Notes: generated from the sequence alone by a model not told the origin. 64,000 bases of DNA from Streptomyces sp. MST-110588 (GCF_022695595.1 NZ_CP074380.1:2721501-2785500); one strand, 5' to 3'; numbered from the stretch's first letter, positions 47,332-56,197 are shown. Numbers and translations are program-made.

Positions 47332-47678
47332 ACGCTTTCCTTCCAGCAGCGCCCACGCGGTGACCAAAGCGGACGCAATCGTGCCCCTGGCGCTGGCCTC
47401 CCCTTGTACGTCCCCGGTGGAGCGGCGGGACGGCTGGTCACGGGAGGCACGGGCCCGGTACGTCCCCCTGGGGGTTCGCGTGGTGCTCGGGCGGCATACG
47501 GCAACGCTATGCAGTTCTTGGTGTCGCACACCGCTGGGGGTGCTGGTGTGCCGTATGCGGGGCCTGACAGGACCCAGACTCTGCCCGAACCGGACGCGCC
47601 GAATCAATTCCCCGTTGCGTGGGAAACGTCACATCGCTTCCCTGGGAGGGAATTTCTGTCAATCACCCGCGCGACACG
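47332..47678 (-). promoter_or_regulatory. long structured 5' leader of the SLT gene
   Basis: About 330 bp with no gene. A TTGACA-like -35 is at 47657-47662 (minus strand), without a clear -10. Two stems can form: GCATACGGCA/TGCCGTATGC (47494-47503 with 47549-47558) and GCACACC/GGTGTGC (47526-47532 with 47545-47551). They share three bases and so exclude one another. SLT and Rpf genes of Streptomyces often carry c-di-AMP (ydaO-type) riboswitches, but I could not find that consensus here. Confidence 0.4.
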
Positions 47679-47718
47679 GCGCCGCCCGGCTAGGCTCTCT
47701 CGCCTTGCCGGGCGGCGC
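47679..47718 (-). terminator. hairpin terminator after the PhoH gene
   Basis: GCGCCGCCCGGC pairs with GCCGGGCGGCGC (12 bp, 16-base loop), 18 bp beyond the phoH stop. Confidence 0.7.
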
Positions 47719-47736
47719 ATTACCTCATCCAACGGG

Positions 47737-49059
47737 TCAAATCCTGCCGTCCTCCAGCATTTCGGTCACCAGCGCCGCGATCGGCGAACGCTCCGAGCGG
47801 GTCAGGGTGACATGGGCGAAGAGCGGGTGCCCCTTGAGCTTCTCCACGACGGCCACCACGCCGTCGTACCGGCCGACCCTCAAGTTGTCGCGCTGGGCGA
47901 CGTCGTGGGTCAGCACCACCCGCGAGTTGGCGCCGATGCGGGACAGCACCGTAAGAAGAACGTTTCGTTCCAGGGACTGGGCCTCGTCCACGATGACGAA
48001 GGCGTCGTGCAGCGAGCGGCCCCGGATGTGGGTGAGCGGCAGCACCTCCAACATGCCGCGCCCGACGACCTCTTCGATGACGTCGTTGGTCGTCACCGCC
48101 GACAGGGTGTCGAAGACCGCCTGGGCCCAGGGGCTCATCTTCTCCGACTCGCTGCCCGGCAGGTAGCCCAGCTCCTGGCCGCCGACCGCGTACAGCGGCC
48201 GGAAGACCATCACCTTCCGGTGCTGCTGACGCTCCAGTACGGCCTCCAGGCCCGCGCACAGCGCCAGCGCCGACTTGCCCGTACCGGCCCGCCCGCCCAT
48301 GGAGACGATGCCGACCTCGGGGTCGAGCAGCAGGTCCAGCGCCACCCGCTGCTCGGCGCTGCGCCCGTGGATCCCGAACGCCTCCCGGTCGCCGCGCACC
48401 AGGCGTACGCTGCCGTCGGCCGTCACCCGCCCCAGCGCCCTGCCGCGCTCGGACTGCAGGACGAGCCCGGTGTGCACGGGCAGATCGGCGGCTTCGGCCA
48501 CATAGGTGCTTTCCTGGGCGAACAGGTCGTCCACCTGCTCGGCGGTGATGGCCAGCTCCGCCATCCCCGTCCAGCCGGAGTCGGTGATGGCCAGTTCGGC
48601 GCGGTACTCCTCGGCCAGCAGGCCGACCGCGGACGCCTTGATGCGCAGCGGCAGGTCCTTGGAGACGACCGTGACGTCATACCCCTCGGCCTGGAGGTTG
48701 CGGGCCACCGCCAGGATCCGTGAGTCGTTGTCACCGAGCCGGAACCCGGCCGGGAGCACCCCCGGGTCGGAGTGGTTCAGCTCGACCCTGAGCGAGCCGC
48801 CCAGCTCGCCGATGGGGATCGGGGCGTCCAGCCGCCCGTACCGCACCCGGTACTCGTCCAGCAGGCGCAGCGCCTGGCGGGCGAAGTAACCGAGCTCCGG
48901 ATGGTGCCTCTTGGCCTCCAGCTCCGTCACCACCACGACGGGCAGCACCACTTCGTGTTCCTCGAAGCGGGACATGGATCCTGGATCCGCCAGCAGGACG
49001 CTGGTGTCGAGGACGTAAGTGCGCCGGCCGTTGTCACGGCGCTGCTTGCTGTTCACCAC
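47737..49059 (-). CDS. phoH: PhoH-family ATPase with N-terminal PIN domain
   Basis: A 440-residue two-domain protein. The PIN nuclease-like part has [17 protein letters not shown] with its Asp and the acidic [18 protein letters not shown]. The PhoH P-loop part has Walker [14 protein letters not shown] (Lys262) and Walker [15 protein letters not shown]. In mycobacteria this type acts as a sequence-dependent RNA helicase and RNase (PhoH2); the same is inferred here. GTG at 49059 has GAGGGGG 11 bases upstream; a second GTG at 49056 is equally in frame. Monocistronic, ended by a hairpin. Confidence 0.93.
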   Translation of the reverse strand: MVNSKQRRDNGRRTYVLDTSVLLADPGSMSRFEEHEVVLPVVVVTELEAKRHHPELGYFARQALRLLDEYRVRYGRLDAPIPIGELGGSLRVELNHSDPGVLPAGFRLGDNDSRILAVARNLQAEGYDVTVVSKDLPLRIKASAVGLLAEEYRAELAITDSGWTGMAELAITAEQVDDLFAQESTYVAEAADLPVHTGLVLQSERGRALGRVTADGSVRLVRGDREAFGIHGRSAEQRVALDLLLDPEVGIVSMGGRAGTGKSALALCAGLEAVLERQQHRKVMVFRPLYAVGGQELGYLPGSESEKMSPWAQAVFDTLSAVTTNDVIEEVVGRGMLEVLPLTHIRGRSLHDAFVIVDEAQSLERNVLLTVLSRIGANSRVVLTHDVAQRDNLRVGRYDGVVAVVEKLKGHPLFAHVTLTRSERSPIAALVTEMLEDGRI

Positions 49060-49549
49060 GGGTGGACGAACCCCCTCGGATGAGGTCGGGACGCGACGGC
49101 GTCGCGGTGGAGGGGACCGGGCTGCGGCCACGACACGCGGGCCGAGCGCCGGCCCTCCGCGTCGTCCGTGCGATCCGCACGATCGTCCGTGCTGGGCAAA
49201 GGGCCTCCCGGGCGGACGACCCCGTGCCGTCCGCTGAGATACGGCATCCGCTGACTGGTCTTGCCGGACGCCGACCTGAAAGGGATATTCCCGCGAATGT
49301 GTACACCCATGCAATGGCATATGACGCACGGCCGGTGAACGGTTGGTTACATGTGCCCGTTGCCGAGGAATGAGGGGAACGAGTCGTACGAGCCATTCGG
49401 GTCATGCGAGCCGTACGTCGCTTATGGGCCGTACGCCGCCTTATGGGGCACACATTCCGTACGGAGACGCACGAGGTTACGTACGGAGACGCATGAGGTC
49501 ACGTACGGAGACGCATAGGGCCGCACGCAGACGTACGGCCCAAAACGGG
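49060..49549. other. 490-bp gene-free gap between uppS and phoH with repeats
   Basis: No gene on either strand stands up. The part near phoH (49280-49370) is AT-richer and includes the palindrome GTGTACAC near 49299, probably the phoH promoter. The rest is filled with CGTACG-rich repeats. Confidence 0.6.
49458..49523. repeat. 22-bp tandem repeat behind uppS
   Basis: CGTACGGAGACGCACGAGGTTA and two close copies (49458, 49480, 49502). Less regular GTACG-containing words precede them from about 49385. Confidence 0.85.
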
Positions 49550-50347
49550 TCAGAAGCCGTAACGCCGGTGCCGTGCCGCGTAATCACGCAGTGCGCGCAG
49601 GAAGTCGACCTTCCGGAACGCCGGCCAGAAAACCTCGCAGAAGTAGTACTCCGAGTGGGCGCTCTGCCAGAGCATGAAGCCCGACAGCCGCTGCTCGCCG
49701 CTCGTCCGGATCACCAGGTCCGGGTCGGGCTGGCCGCGGGTGTACAGGTGTTCGGAGATCAGGTCGATGTCGACGATGTCCGCGAGCTCTTCGAAGGTGG
49801 TGCCGCGCTCGGCGTGCTCCAGGAGGAGCGAGCGCACCGCGTCCGCGATCTCCTGCCGGCCGCCGTAGCCGACCGCCACGTTGACCAGGATCCCGTCGTG
49901 GTCGAGGGTGGCCTGCTCGGCTTCCTTGAGCACCCGCTGCGTATGAGAGGGCAGCAGATCCCGGTTGCCCACGTGGTGCACCCGCCAGCGGCCGTCGGCC
50001 GCCAGGCCGCGCACGGTGTTCTCGATGATCCCCAGAAGCGGGGTCAGCTCCTTCTCGGGCCGGTCGAGGTTGTCGGTCGACAGCAGCCACAGCGTGACGA
50101 CCTCGACGTCGGTCTCCTCGCACCAGCCCAGCAGCTCCGAGATCTTGTCCGCGCCGGCCTGGTGCCCCTGCTCGGGCGTACGGCCGTCGGCCCGCGCCCA
50201 GCGGCGGTTGCCGTCGAGGATGACGCCGATGTGCTTGGGAACCTGGGTGTGGTCGAGGCGGCCCTCCACCCGGCGCGCGTAAAGCCTGTAGACCAGGTCG
50301 CGCAGTGCAGGCGGATACGGGATGCGCACCCCGGAAGATCGCAGCAT
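49550..50347 (-). CDS. uppS: isoprenyl (undecaprenyl-type) diphosphate synthase
   Basis: A 265-residue cis-prenyltransferase. The substrate-binding P-loop is KHIGVILDGNRRWARADG with the catalytic Asp; TLWLLSTDNLDRPEKEL and LVIRTSGEQRLSGFMLWQSA follow, and EYYFCEVFWPAFRKVDFLRA closes the family signature. It makes long-chain polyprenyl phosphate carrier for wall synthesis from IPP, linking to IspH and the class A PBP here. ATG at 50347 has GGAGGGG 13 bases upstream. Chain length cannot be told from sequence by eye. Confidence 0.94.
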   Translation of the reverse strand: MLRSSGVRIPYPPALRDLVYRLYARRVEGRLDHTQVPKHIGVILDGNRRWARADGRTPEQGHQAGADKISELLGWCEETDVEVVTLWLLSTDNLDRPEKELTPLLGIIENTVRGLAADGRWRVHHVGNRDLLPSHTQRVLKEAEQATLDHDGILVNVAVGYGGRQEIADAVRSLLLEHAERGTTFEELADIVDIDLISEHLYTRGQPDPDLVIRTSGEQRLSGFMLWQSAHSEYYFCEVFWPAFRKVDFLRALRDYAARHRRYGF

Positions 50348-50470
50348 GTTCGGTCCAGCCCCTCCGTGCCTTTTGGCGGTCGCCCCGTCGCCTCAAGTCG
50401 GCAACTTTACTTCTCGGGTGTCCCAGCGGCCCAATCAGGTAGGTCACAACCCCGTGATAGGGAGATGACC

Positions 50471-51548
50471 ATGACCGACAACTCTCTCTATCGTGCCGCG
50501 GGTACCCGCTATGACTCCATGGAGTACCGGCGCTCGGGCCACAGCGGGCTCAAACTCCCCGCCGTCTCCCTTGGACTGTGGCACAACTTCGGCGACGACC
50601 GCACCCTGCTCTCCCAGACCGCGATCCTGCGCCGCGCCTTCGACCTGGGTGTCACACTCCCCCAAGGACTCCGACAAACTCCGTCCAGGGGGGACCCCCA
50701 TCGACCTGGCGAACAACTACGGACCGCCGCCCGGCTCGGCCGAGCAGAACTTCGGAAAGATCTTCGCACGGGACTTCCGGTCCTATCGCGACGAGATCCT
50801 TCTTTCCACGAAGGCCGGATATCTGATGCACCCCGGCCCCTACGGCGAATGGGGGTCACGGAAATATCTCCTCTCGTCACTGGATGCGTCGCTGAAGCGG
50901 ATGGGCGTCGATTATGTAGACATCTTCTACTCGCACCGTTTCGACCCGAATACCCCGCTGGAGGAGACGATGGGCGCGCTGGCGTCCGCCGTCCAGCAGG
51001 GCAAGGCCCTCTATGTGGGCGTCTCCTCCTACAGTGCCGAGCAGACCCGCGAAGCGGCCCGCATCCTGCGGGAGATGGGCGTCCGGCCGCTGATCCACCA
51101 GCCCTCGTACTCGATGATCAACCGCTGGACCGAGGACGACGCGCTGCTCGACACGCTGGAGGCCGAGGGCATGGGCTGCATCGCCTTCGCGCCGCTGGCG
51201 CAGGGCCTGCTGACCGACAAGTACCTGCACGGCGTCCCGGAGGGCTCGCGCGCCGCCCAGGGCAAGTCGCTGGACCCCGCACTGCTCTCGGAGGACGTCG
51301 TCCGCCGGCTGCGCGGCCTCAACGAGATCGCGCTGCGGCGCGGCCAGAGCCTGGCGCAGCTCGCGCTGACGTGGGTGCTGCGCGACGAGCGGATGACCTC
51401 GGCGCTGATCGGCGCGAGCAGCGTGGCCCAGTTGGAGGCGAATGTGGCGGCGGTCGGCGCGCCGAAGCTCACGGACGGGGAGCTGAGTGAGATCGAGGAG
51501 TTCGCGCGGTCGACGGACGGCGTGAACATCTGGGCCCGGCGGGGCTGA
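50471..51548 (+). pseudogene. aldo/keto reductase interrupted by a 46-bp palindromic insert
   Basis: The 5' part (TDNSLYRAAGTRYDSMEYRR to RRAFDLGVT) and the 3' part (IDLANNYGPPPGSAEQNFGK to the end) together make a YghZ/Kv-beta-type aldo/keto reductase of about 345 residues. They lie in different frames, separated by a palindromic insert at 50656-50701, just before the catalytic Asp and Tyr of DLANNYG. The C-terminal NADPH-binding part (MTSALIGASSVAQLEANVAA) is intact. ATG at 50471 has GGGAGATG upstream. Frame is restored by removing one base or adding two, so a real knock-out and a run-length error are both possible. Divergent from uppS. Confidence 0.8.
50656..50701 (+). mobile_element. REP/MITE-like palindromic insert
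   Basis: ACTCCCCCAAGGACT...GGGGGGACCCCCAT. CCCCCAAGGAC and GTCCAGGGGG fold back on one another. I recall similar CTCCCCCAAG...GGGGGACCCCCAT elements as dispersed repeats in Streptomyces genomes. No second copy was seen in this window. Confidence 0.6.
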
Positions 51549-51639
51549 GGCGATGCGGGTCGCCTGGTGGGGTGAGCCTGGGGATGAGCCGGTGAGGTGG
51601 GCTGACCGATGACCGTGCGACGGCGGTCCGGACGTGCTC

Positions 51640-51680
51640 AAAAAAGCGGGCCGGTCCGTGGGGGGATACGGACCGGCCCG
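51640..51680 (-). terminator. rho-independent terminator of the prepilin peptidase gene
   Basis: CGGGCCGGTCCGT pairs with ACGGACCGGCCCG (13 bp, 8-base loop), followed on the minus strand by CTTTTTT, the only clear U-tract terminator in the window. Confidence 0.85.
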
Positions 51681-51778
51681 AGGGGGGTTTCCACCATAAC
51701 CCCGCCGACGGTGTGCTCCGCGCACCGACAGGCCGCCGGCGCGGCCCCGCGACCCGGCCGAAGCGGTCCCGGAGCCGG

Positions 51779-52714
51779 TCACAGCGGTCCGCGCGCCGCC
51801 GCGGCGGCCCCCAGAAGGAGCCCGCACAACGCCCCGACGATCATGAATGGCCCGTACGGCATGGCCGATTTCCGCCCGCCGCGCCCGGTCAGCAGCAGCC
51901 CCGCGCCGTACAGCGCCCCCAGCAGCAGCCCCGCGAACCCGCCGACGACGACGGACGTCCAGCCGTACCACCCAAGAGCGACCCCCAGTCCGATCGCCAG
52001 CTTGACGTCTCCCAGCCCCATCCCCTCCCGGTTGAGGAGATGCAGCAGGAAATAGAAGCCGCCCAGCGCCGCTCCCCCCAGCAGCGCCCGCCCCCAGGAA
52101 CCCGCCGCGCCCGGCAACGGCGCGGCCACGCCCAGCAGGACGGCGGCGCCCGCCGCGAGCGGCAGCGTCAGCACGTCCGGGAGCCGGTGGACCCGGCGGT
52201 CGATGGCCGCGAGCAGCACCGCGACCGGCGCCATCAGCAGCCAGACGGCCAGTTCGGGGCGGGCTCCGGTGGCCGCCGCGAGCACCGCGCAGACCGCGGC
52301 CGTGACGGCGGCGGTGGGGAGGGCCGAAGGCCCGTACGGGACGGCCGATCCGTACGGGACGGGCGATCCGTACGGGACGGGCGATCCGTACGGGACGGGC
52401 GCTCCCGCCGACGCTCCGCACGAGGATGATCCGTCCGCAGGCGACCCGTGCGCAGATGATCCGTCCACAGACGATCCGTGCGCAGTCGATCCGTGCGCAG
52501 TCGATCCGTACGAGGATGATCCGTACGCGGCGCAGGTACGGCAGCGGGCCCTGCCCAGCCAGCCCGCGGCGGGCCCGGTGATCTCGTGGCCCGCCGGACA
52601 GTCCGCGCGCCACGCCTCCTCCGGCCCGACGGCCAACCGGTGGGCGGGCCGGGGTACCAGCAGCCCCGCCACGGTCCCGTACGCGGCGGCGAGAACCATC
52701 AGCAACACAGGCAC
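51779..52714 (-). CDS. A24-family prepilin peptidase with repeat insertion
   Basis: A 311-residue membrane aspartyl protease. The two catalytic Asp motifs are AIDRRVHRLPD and GLGDVKLAIG; six or more hydrophobic helices surround them. Near the N-terminus, CPAGHEITGPAAGWLGRARC with CRTC recalls the zinc-binding loop of PilD. Between this loop and the next helix sit about 70 residues of YGS/DGSSAHG and PVPYGS repeats. It probably processes the Flp pilin encoded at 59858-60019. GTG at 52714 is placed by TAGGGT 6 bases upstream. Confidence 0.88.
   Translation of the reverse strand: MPVLLMVLAAAYGTVAGLLVPRPAHRLAVGPEEAWRADCPAGHEITGPAAGWLGRARCRTCAAYGSSSYGSTAHGSTAHGSSVDGSSAHGSPADGSSSCGASAGAPVPYGSPVPYGSPVPYGSAVPYGPSALPTAAVTAAVCAVLAAATGARPELAVWLLMAPVAVLLAAIDRRVHRLPDVLTLPLAAGAAVLLGVAAPLPGAAGSWGRALLGGAALGGFYFLLHLLNREGMGLGDVKLAIGLGVALGWYGWTSVVVGGFAGLLLGALYGAGLLLTGRGGRKSAMPYGPFMIVGALCGLLLGAAAAARGPL
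52318..52528 (-). repeat. tandem repeats inside the prepilin peptidase gene
   Basis: 18-bp units of the GATCCGTACGGGACGGGC type (plus strand, about 52345-52405) and 15-bp GATCCGTGCGCAGTC-type units (about 52430-52528). Both keep the reading frame. Confidence 0.8.
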
Positions 52715-52720
52715 GCGCCG

Positions 52721-52726
52721 ACCCTA
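52721..52726 (-). promoter_or_regulatory. -10 element of leaderless prepilin peptidase gene
   Basis: TAGGGT on the minus strand, 6 bases before the GTG at 52714. Confidence 0.5.
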
Positions 52727-52786
52727 GGCGCATCCTTTGGCCGATCCCCAGCCCCTGACGGTCACCGGGCTGATAAAAAGCTGTCC

Positions 52787-53323
52787 ATGGCGCGGCGATC
52801 GGCCGGAAACGACCCGGCCCGGCACCCGGATGAGCAGCCGACCGAGCGACAGGCCCGGCGCCCGGACGGGCCCGACCGGCGCAAAGTCCGCACGCCCGAG
52901 GGCCACGCGCACAAGGGCCGCACACCCAAGGGCCGCACGCCCAAGGGCCGCGCGCCCAAGGGCCGCGCGCGGGCGGCGCGCCTGCGCGACGGCGCTGCGA
53001 CACTCCACATCACCGGCACCACCGTCCCTGTGGAGATCGCGGCGTCCTACAGGGCGCGCACCCGCGGCCTCCTCGGCCGCGACGGCGTCGACGGAGCTCT
53101 GCTGCTGACCCCGGCGAGCGGGGTGCACACCTTCCGTATGCGGTTCGCCATCGATGTGGCCTATCTCGACCGGGATTTCACCGTGCTGGCCGTACGGACC
53201 ATGCGCCCCGGGCGGCTCGGTCTGCCCCGTCCGCGCTCCCGCCACGTACTGGAGGCGGAGGCCGGCGCGATGGCCCGCTGGGGACTGCGCACCGGCCTGC
53301 GCGTCACGATCGACACCGGCTGA
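52787..53323 (+). CDS. DUF192 protein with KGRTP-repeat head
   Basis: A 178-residue protein. The DUF192 domain fills residues 65-178: GAATLHITGTTVPVEIAASY, RARTRGLLGRDGVDGALLLT and VHTFRMRFAIDVAYLDRDFT. The first 60 residues are basic and include a KGRTP pentapeptide repeated about four times. DUF192 genes often accompany Tad/secretion genes in actinobacteria; the function is unknown. ATG at 52787 has no good ribosome site, so the start could be further in, near residue 60. It is divergent from the prepilin peptidase by 72 bp. Confidence 0.75.
   Translation: MARRSAGNDPARHPDEQPTERQARRPDGPDRRKVRTPEGHAHKGRTPKGRTPKGRAPKGRARAARLRDGAATLHITGTTVPVEIAASYRARTRGLLGRDGVDGALLLTPASGVHTFRMRFAIDVAYLDRDFTVLAVRTMRPGRLGLPRPRSRHVLEAEAGAMARWGLRTGLRVTIDTG
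52908..52970 (+). repeat. 15-bp tandem repeat encoding KGRTP/KGRAP
   Basis: Units such as ACGCCCAAGGGCCGC, four in a row, in frame in the DUF192 gene. Confidence 0.85.
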
Positions 53324-53370
53324 CCGGGCACGGCACGGCCCCGCGCACACACCGACGTATGCGCACACGC

Positions 53371-53463
53371 GGACGTACGGCCCCAAGGTCGTACGGGCAC
53401 GCGGACGTACGGGCACGCGCGGACGTACGGGCACGCGCGGACGTACGGGCACGCGGACGCACG
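53371..53463. repeat. 18-bp tandem repeat in the DUF192/ArsR gap
   Basis: GGACGTACGGGCACGCGC at 53403, 53421 and 53439 with partial copies on both sides. The whole 53324-53685 gap shows no gene. Confidence 0.85.
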
Positions 53464-53685
53464 GATGCAGCCGTACGGGCGCACTCGGCGCCCGTCGGTT
53501 GCGACGTGGGGCTGGTGGCTCGTCTCCCTGGCGCGGACCGGCCTCTCCCAGGGCAGGAGCGGCAGGCGGGTCCACACGATGCGCTTCCAGCCGATCGCGT
53601 GCGAGCGGCACGAGAACGACCATAGAGGACATATCGCCCCATACGCCCCATCTACCCGGCCAACACCCCTACCCGTGGCACGGAA

Positions 53686-54096
53686 TCACCCGTCCCAGTC
53701 CGCGACCAGCGCCAGCAGCCCGGGGAACCGCGCCTCCACGTCCGCGACCCGCACATGACTGCGCCGCTCCAGCCCGTACTGGCGCTGCCGGATCAGCCCG
53801 GCCTCCCGCAGCGTGCGGAAGTGGTGGGTGAGCGAGGACTTCGGACGGTCGAACCCGAACCAACCGCACGGGTGGTCGAACGCATCGGACTTCAGCAGCA
53901 GCGTCCGCACGATGACCAACCGCAACGGATCACTCAGCGCCCCCATGACCGCTTCGAGGCGCATCTCGTCGCGCGCGGGCTCCTCCAGCGGTTCGGGCGC
54001 GCCGGCCGGCACCGCCCGCTCCACGAACCGCGGGCGCCCGCCACCCCCCTCGCGCGACTCGCCTCGCCCCACGGCTCCCGACGTCGCGGACGCCAT
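53686..54096 (-). CDS. ArsR/SmtB-type winged-helix regulator
   Basis: A 136-residue repressor-type protein. The wHTH is LEAVMGALSDPLRLVIVRTL, then SSLTHHFRTLREAGLIRQRQ with the wing YGLERRSHVRVADVE. The N-terminal 45 residues are Gly/Arg/Glu-rich. There is no classic metal-binding CxC motif; single Cys in DHPCGWFGFDR. ATG at 54096 is taken because GAGAGG is 9 bases upstream; ATG 54102 would be too close. It is divergent from an MFS exporter, with three identical dyads in between, so it most likely represses that gene and itself. Confidence 0.9.
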   Translation of the reverse strand: MASATSGAVGRGESREGGGGRPRFVERAVPAGAPEPLEEPARDEMRLEAVMGALSDPLRLVIVRTLLLKSDAFDHPCGWFGFDRPKSSLTHHFRTLREAGLIRQRQYGLERRSHVRVADVEARFPGLLALVADWDG

Positions 54097-54130
54097 GACC
54101 ATCCACCTCTCCCTCTGCTCCGACTCCCCA

Positions 54131-54200
54131 GTACGACTTGATTCGTACAGCAATTGCCTGTACGAATTCTCTCGTACCGCTTGTACGACTGCAATCGTAC
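54131..54200. promoter_or_regulatory. triple operator between ArsR gene and MFS gene
   Basis: GTACGA-N6-TCGTAC occurs three times, each perfect: 54131-54148, 54160-54177 and 54183-54200. Start-to-start spacing is 29 and 23 bp. Strong candidate binding sites for the ArsR-type protein. Confidence 0.8.
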
Positions 54201-54240
54201 AGCCGCACCACCGCGAACGGCCCGATCCAGAGGGGGAGCC

Positions 54241-55503
54241 ATGCCCACCACCCGAACCCGCCCCACCCCCGTTCCCACCGCGTCCGCACCCGCACCCACC
54301 TCTCCATCCCCCCTCCCGCCCCTACGGGAAGTCTGGTTCGCGGCCTGGCCCGTCGTAGCGGTCTTCATCCTCTCCAACGCCGCCATGCCGCTCTACGTCG
54401 TCTGGCAGCGCCACATGGGCTTCAGCTCCGGCACCCTGACCCTGATCTTCGCCGCCTACATGGCCGGACTGCTCGGCGCACTGCTGGTCGCGGGGGTGGC
54501 CGCGGACCGCATCGGCCGTAAGCCGGTCCTGGTCCCGGCGCTGCTCGTGGCGATCGCGGCCTGCGTCATCTACGCGACCGCCGGCTCCGTCCTCACCCTG
54601 GTCGCCGCCCGCTTCCTGACCGGCCTGGCCACCGGCGCCGCCGTCTCGGCCGGCATGGCGGCGGTCACCGACATCGCCGCCGGACGCCGTATCGGCCCGC
54701 TGCTGGCCTCGACGGCGATGGTGCTGGGCGCCGGGGTCGGCCCCCTCCTGGCCGGCGTCCTCTCGGAGACCGCGCCCGCCCCCACCGTCACCGTCTTCCT
54801 CGTGGAGATCGTGCTCCTGCTGACGGCCCTGGCCGCGGTCGTCCGCATGCCCCTCCCCCCGCGCCACCCCAAGAACACCGCCGCACCCGTCTCCGCGGGC
54901 ACGCGCCCCACCTGGATCCGGGTCCCCTCCGTCCCCCGCACCAACCGCCGCCACCTCGCCCTCGGCCTCGCCGCCTTCGCCCCCGGCATGACGACGACAT
55001 CCTTCGTCCTCGCCCTCGGCCCGTCCCTGCTCACCGGCCTCCTCGGCACGACGAACCGGACGGTCGCGGGCGCCATGGCCTTCGGCATGTTCCTGACGGC
55101 GGCGGGAGTCCAGTTCGCGGTACGGCGCCTGGCACTCCGTACGGTCCTGCTCGCCTCCACCGCCGCCACGGCCGCGAGCATGCTGTCCCTGATCACGGCC
55201 GTACGCACCACCGCCCTGGCCCCGCTCATCGCGGCCGTCGTCCTGGCGGGAGCCGCACAGGGCATGGGCCAGTTCGGCGGCCTGTCCCTCCTGAGCCGCG
55301 AGGTCCCCATCGACCGCCGCGCCGAGGCCAACGCCGCCCTCAACGCGGGCGGTTACCTCCTCGCCGGCCTGTTCCCGGTGGCCGACGGCTACCTCAGCGA
55401 CCTCATCGGTCTCTCAGCAGGCACCACGACGTTCGGCCTGACGGTCATCACCCTCGCCGCCGCCGGCGCCACCCTGATCCTCACCCGCAGCGCCAAGCGC
55501 TGA
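54241..55503 (+). CDS. MFS transporter
   Basis: A 420-residue major facilitator with about 12 helices. The loop 2-3 motif is VAGVAADRIGRKPVLVPAL (G-x-x-x-D-R-x-G-R-[KR]) and motif C-like LASTAMVLGAGVGPLLAGVL marks an exporter. ATG at 54241 has GAGGGGGAGCC before it. Regulation is by the three dyads upstream and the divergent ArsR-type gene, a common drug-efflux layout. The compound is unknown. Confidence 0.92.
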   Translation: MPTTRTRPTPVPTASAPAPTSPSPLPPLREVWFAAWPVVAVFILSNAAMPLYVVWQRHMGFSSGTLTLIFAAYMAGLLGALLVAGVAADRIGRKPVLVPALLVAIAACVIYATAGSVLTLVAARFLTGLATGAAVSAGMAAVTDIAAGRRIGPLLASTAMVLGAGVGPLLAGVLSETAPAPTVTVFLVEIVLLLTALAAVVRMPLPPRHPKNTAAPVSAGTRPTWIRVPSVPRTNRRHLALGLAAFAPGMTTTSFVLALGPSLLTGLLGTTNRTVAGAMAFGMFLTAAGVQFAVRRLALRTVLLASTAATAASMLSLITAVRTTALAPLIAAVVLAGAAQGMGQFGGLSLLSREVPIDRRAEANAALNAGGYLLAGLFPVADGYLSDLIGLSAGTTTFGLTVITLAAAGATLILTRSAKR

Positions 55504-55559
55504 CGCGTCACCGGCCCGCATGGGGCCGTGGGCACGCGGAGCCGGCCGCGACACCGGGC

Positions 55560-56141
55560 TCAGAAGGCGGCGAGGGAAGCGTCCGCGACGCTCTCCAGCG
55601 CCGCCTTCCCGGCTCCGTTCCGCGCCGAGACCCGTAGTCCCGCCACGGTCGTCAGGACCAGGTGCGCCAGCACCAGCGGGTCCTTGTCCGCCCCGATCTC
55701 GCCGTCCCGCTGCGCCGTCTCGATCGCGGCCCGTACCGCCGTCAGCCGCTCCCGGTAATCCCGCGCCAGCATCGCCGCGACCGCCTCGTCCCGCGACGCC
55801 ACCTCGGCAGCCGTCCTGACCACCAGGCACCCGCGCCCGTCGGCCCCCTCACCGAAATCCTCGTCGATCACCAACTGCAGCACGGCACGGATCTTCCGCC
55901 GTACGGGCAGCTCCTCCGCCAGCAGCGCGAACAGCTCGGCGTTCTTCCGCTCCATGTACCGGTCGAGCGCCCGCTCGAACAGCGCGTGCTTGCTCTTGAA
56001 GGTGTTGTAGACACTGCTGCGCCCGAGTCCCGTGGCGGCGCACAGATCCTGCGTGGAGGTCGCCTCGTACCCCGCGGCCCAAAACGCCTCCAGCGCGGCG
56101 TCCAGCGCCCGCTCCTCATCAAAATTCCGGGGCCGTGCCAT
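55560..56141 (-). CDS. TetR-family regulator
   Basis: A 193-residue regulator. The N-terminal HTH is DEERALDAALEAFWAAGYEA with SSVYNTFKSKHALFERALDR. The C-terminal ligand domain has the TetR_C-type stretch GADGRGCLVVRTAAEVASRD. ATG at 56141 is set by TAGCGT 7 bases upstream. It converges on the MFS gene but shows no shared operator. Target unknown. Confidence 0.92.
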   Translation of the reverse strand: MARPRNFDEERALDAALEAFWAAGYEATSTQDLCAATGLGRSSVYNTFKSKHALFERALDRYMERKNAELFALLAEELPVRRKIRAVLQLVIDEDFGEGADGRGCLVVRTAAEVASRDEAVAAMLARDYRERLTAVRAAIETAQRDGEIGADKDPLVLAHLVLTTVAGLRVSARNGAGKAALESVADASLAAF

Positions 56142-56148
56142 GACGCGG

Positions 56149-56154
56149 ACGCTA
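56149..56154 (-). promoter_or_regulatory. -10 element of leaderless TetR gene
   Basis: TAGCGT on the minus strand, 7 bases before the ATG at 56141. Confidence 0.5.
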
Positions 56155-56197
56155 ACACGTACGGGGCCACCGGCCCCAATACGCAACCGCCCGCCCG

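Noticed and set aside
47332..47678. c-di-AMP (ydaO) riboswitch before the SLT gene
   Set aside because: The expected conserved blocks were not found by eye, so it is reported only as a structured leader.
45829..48723. 964-codon plus-strand frame
   Set aside because: It runs antisense across three clear minus-strand genes (transporter, SLT, phoH); the length comes from high GC.
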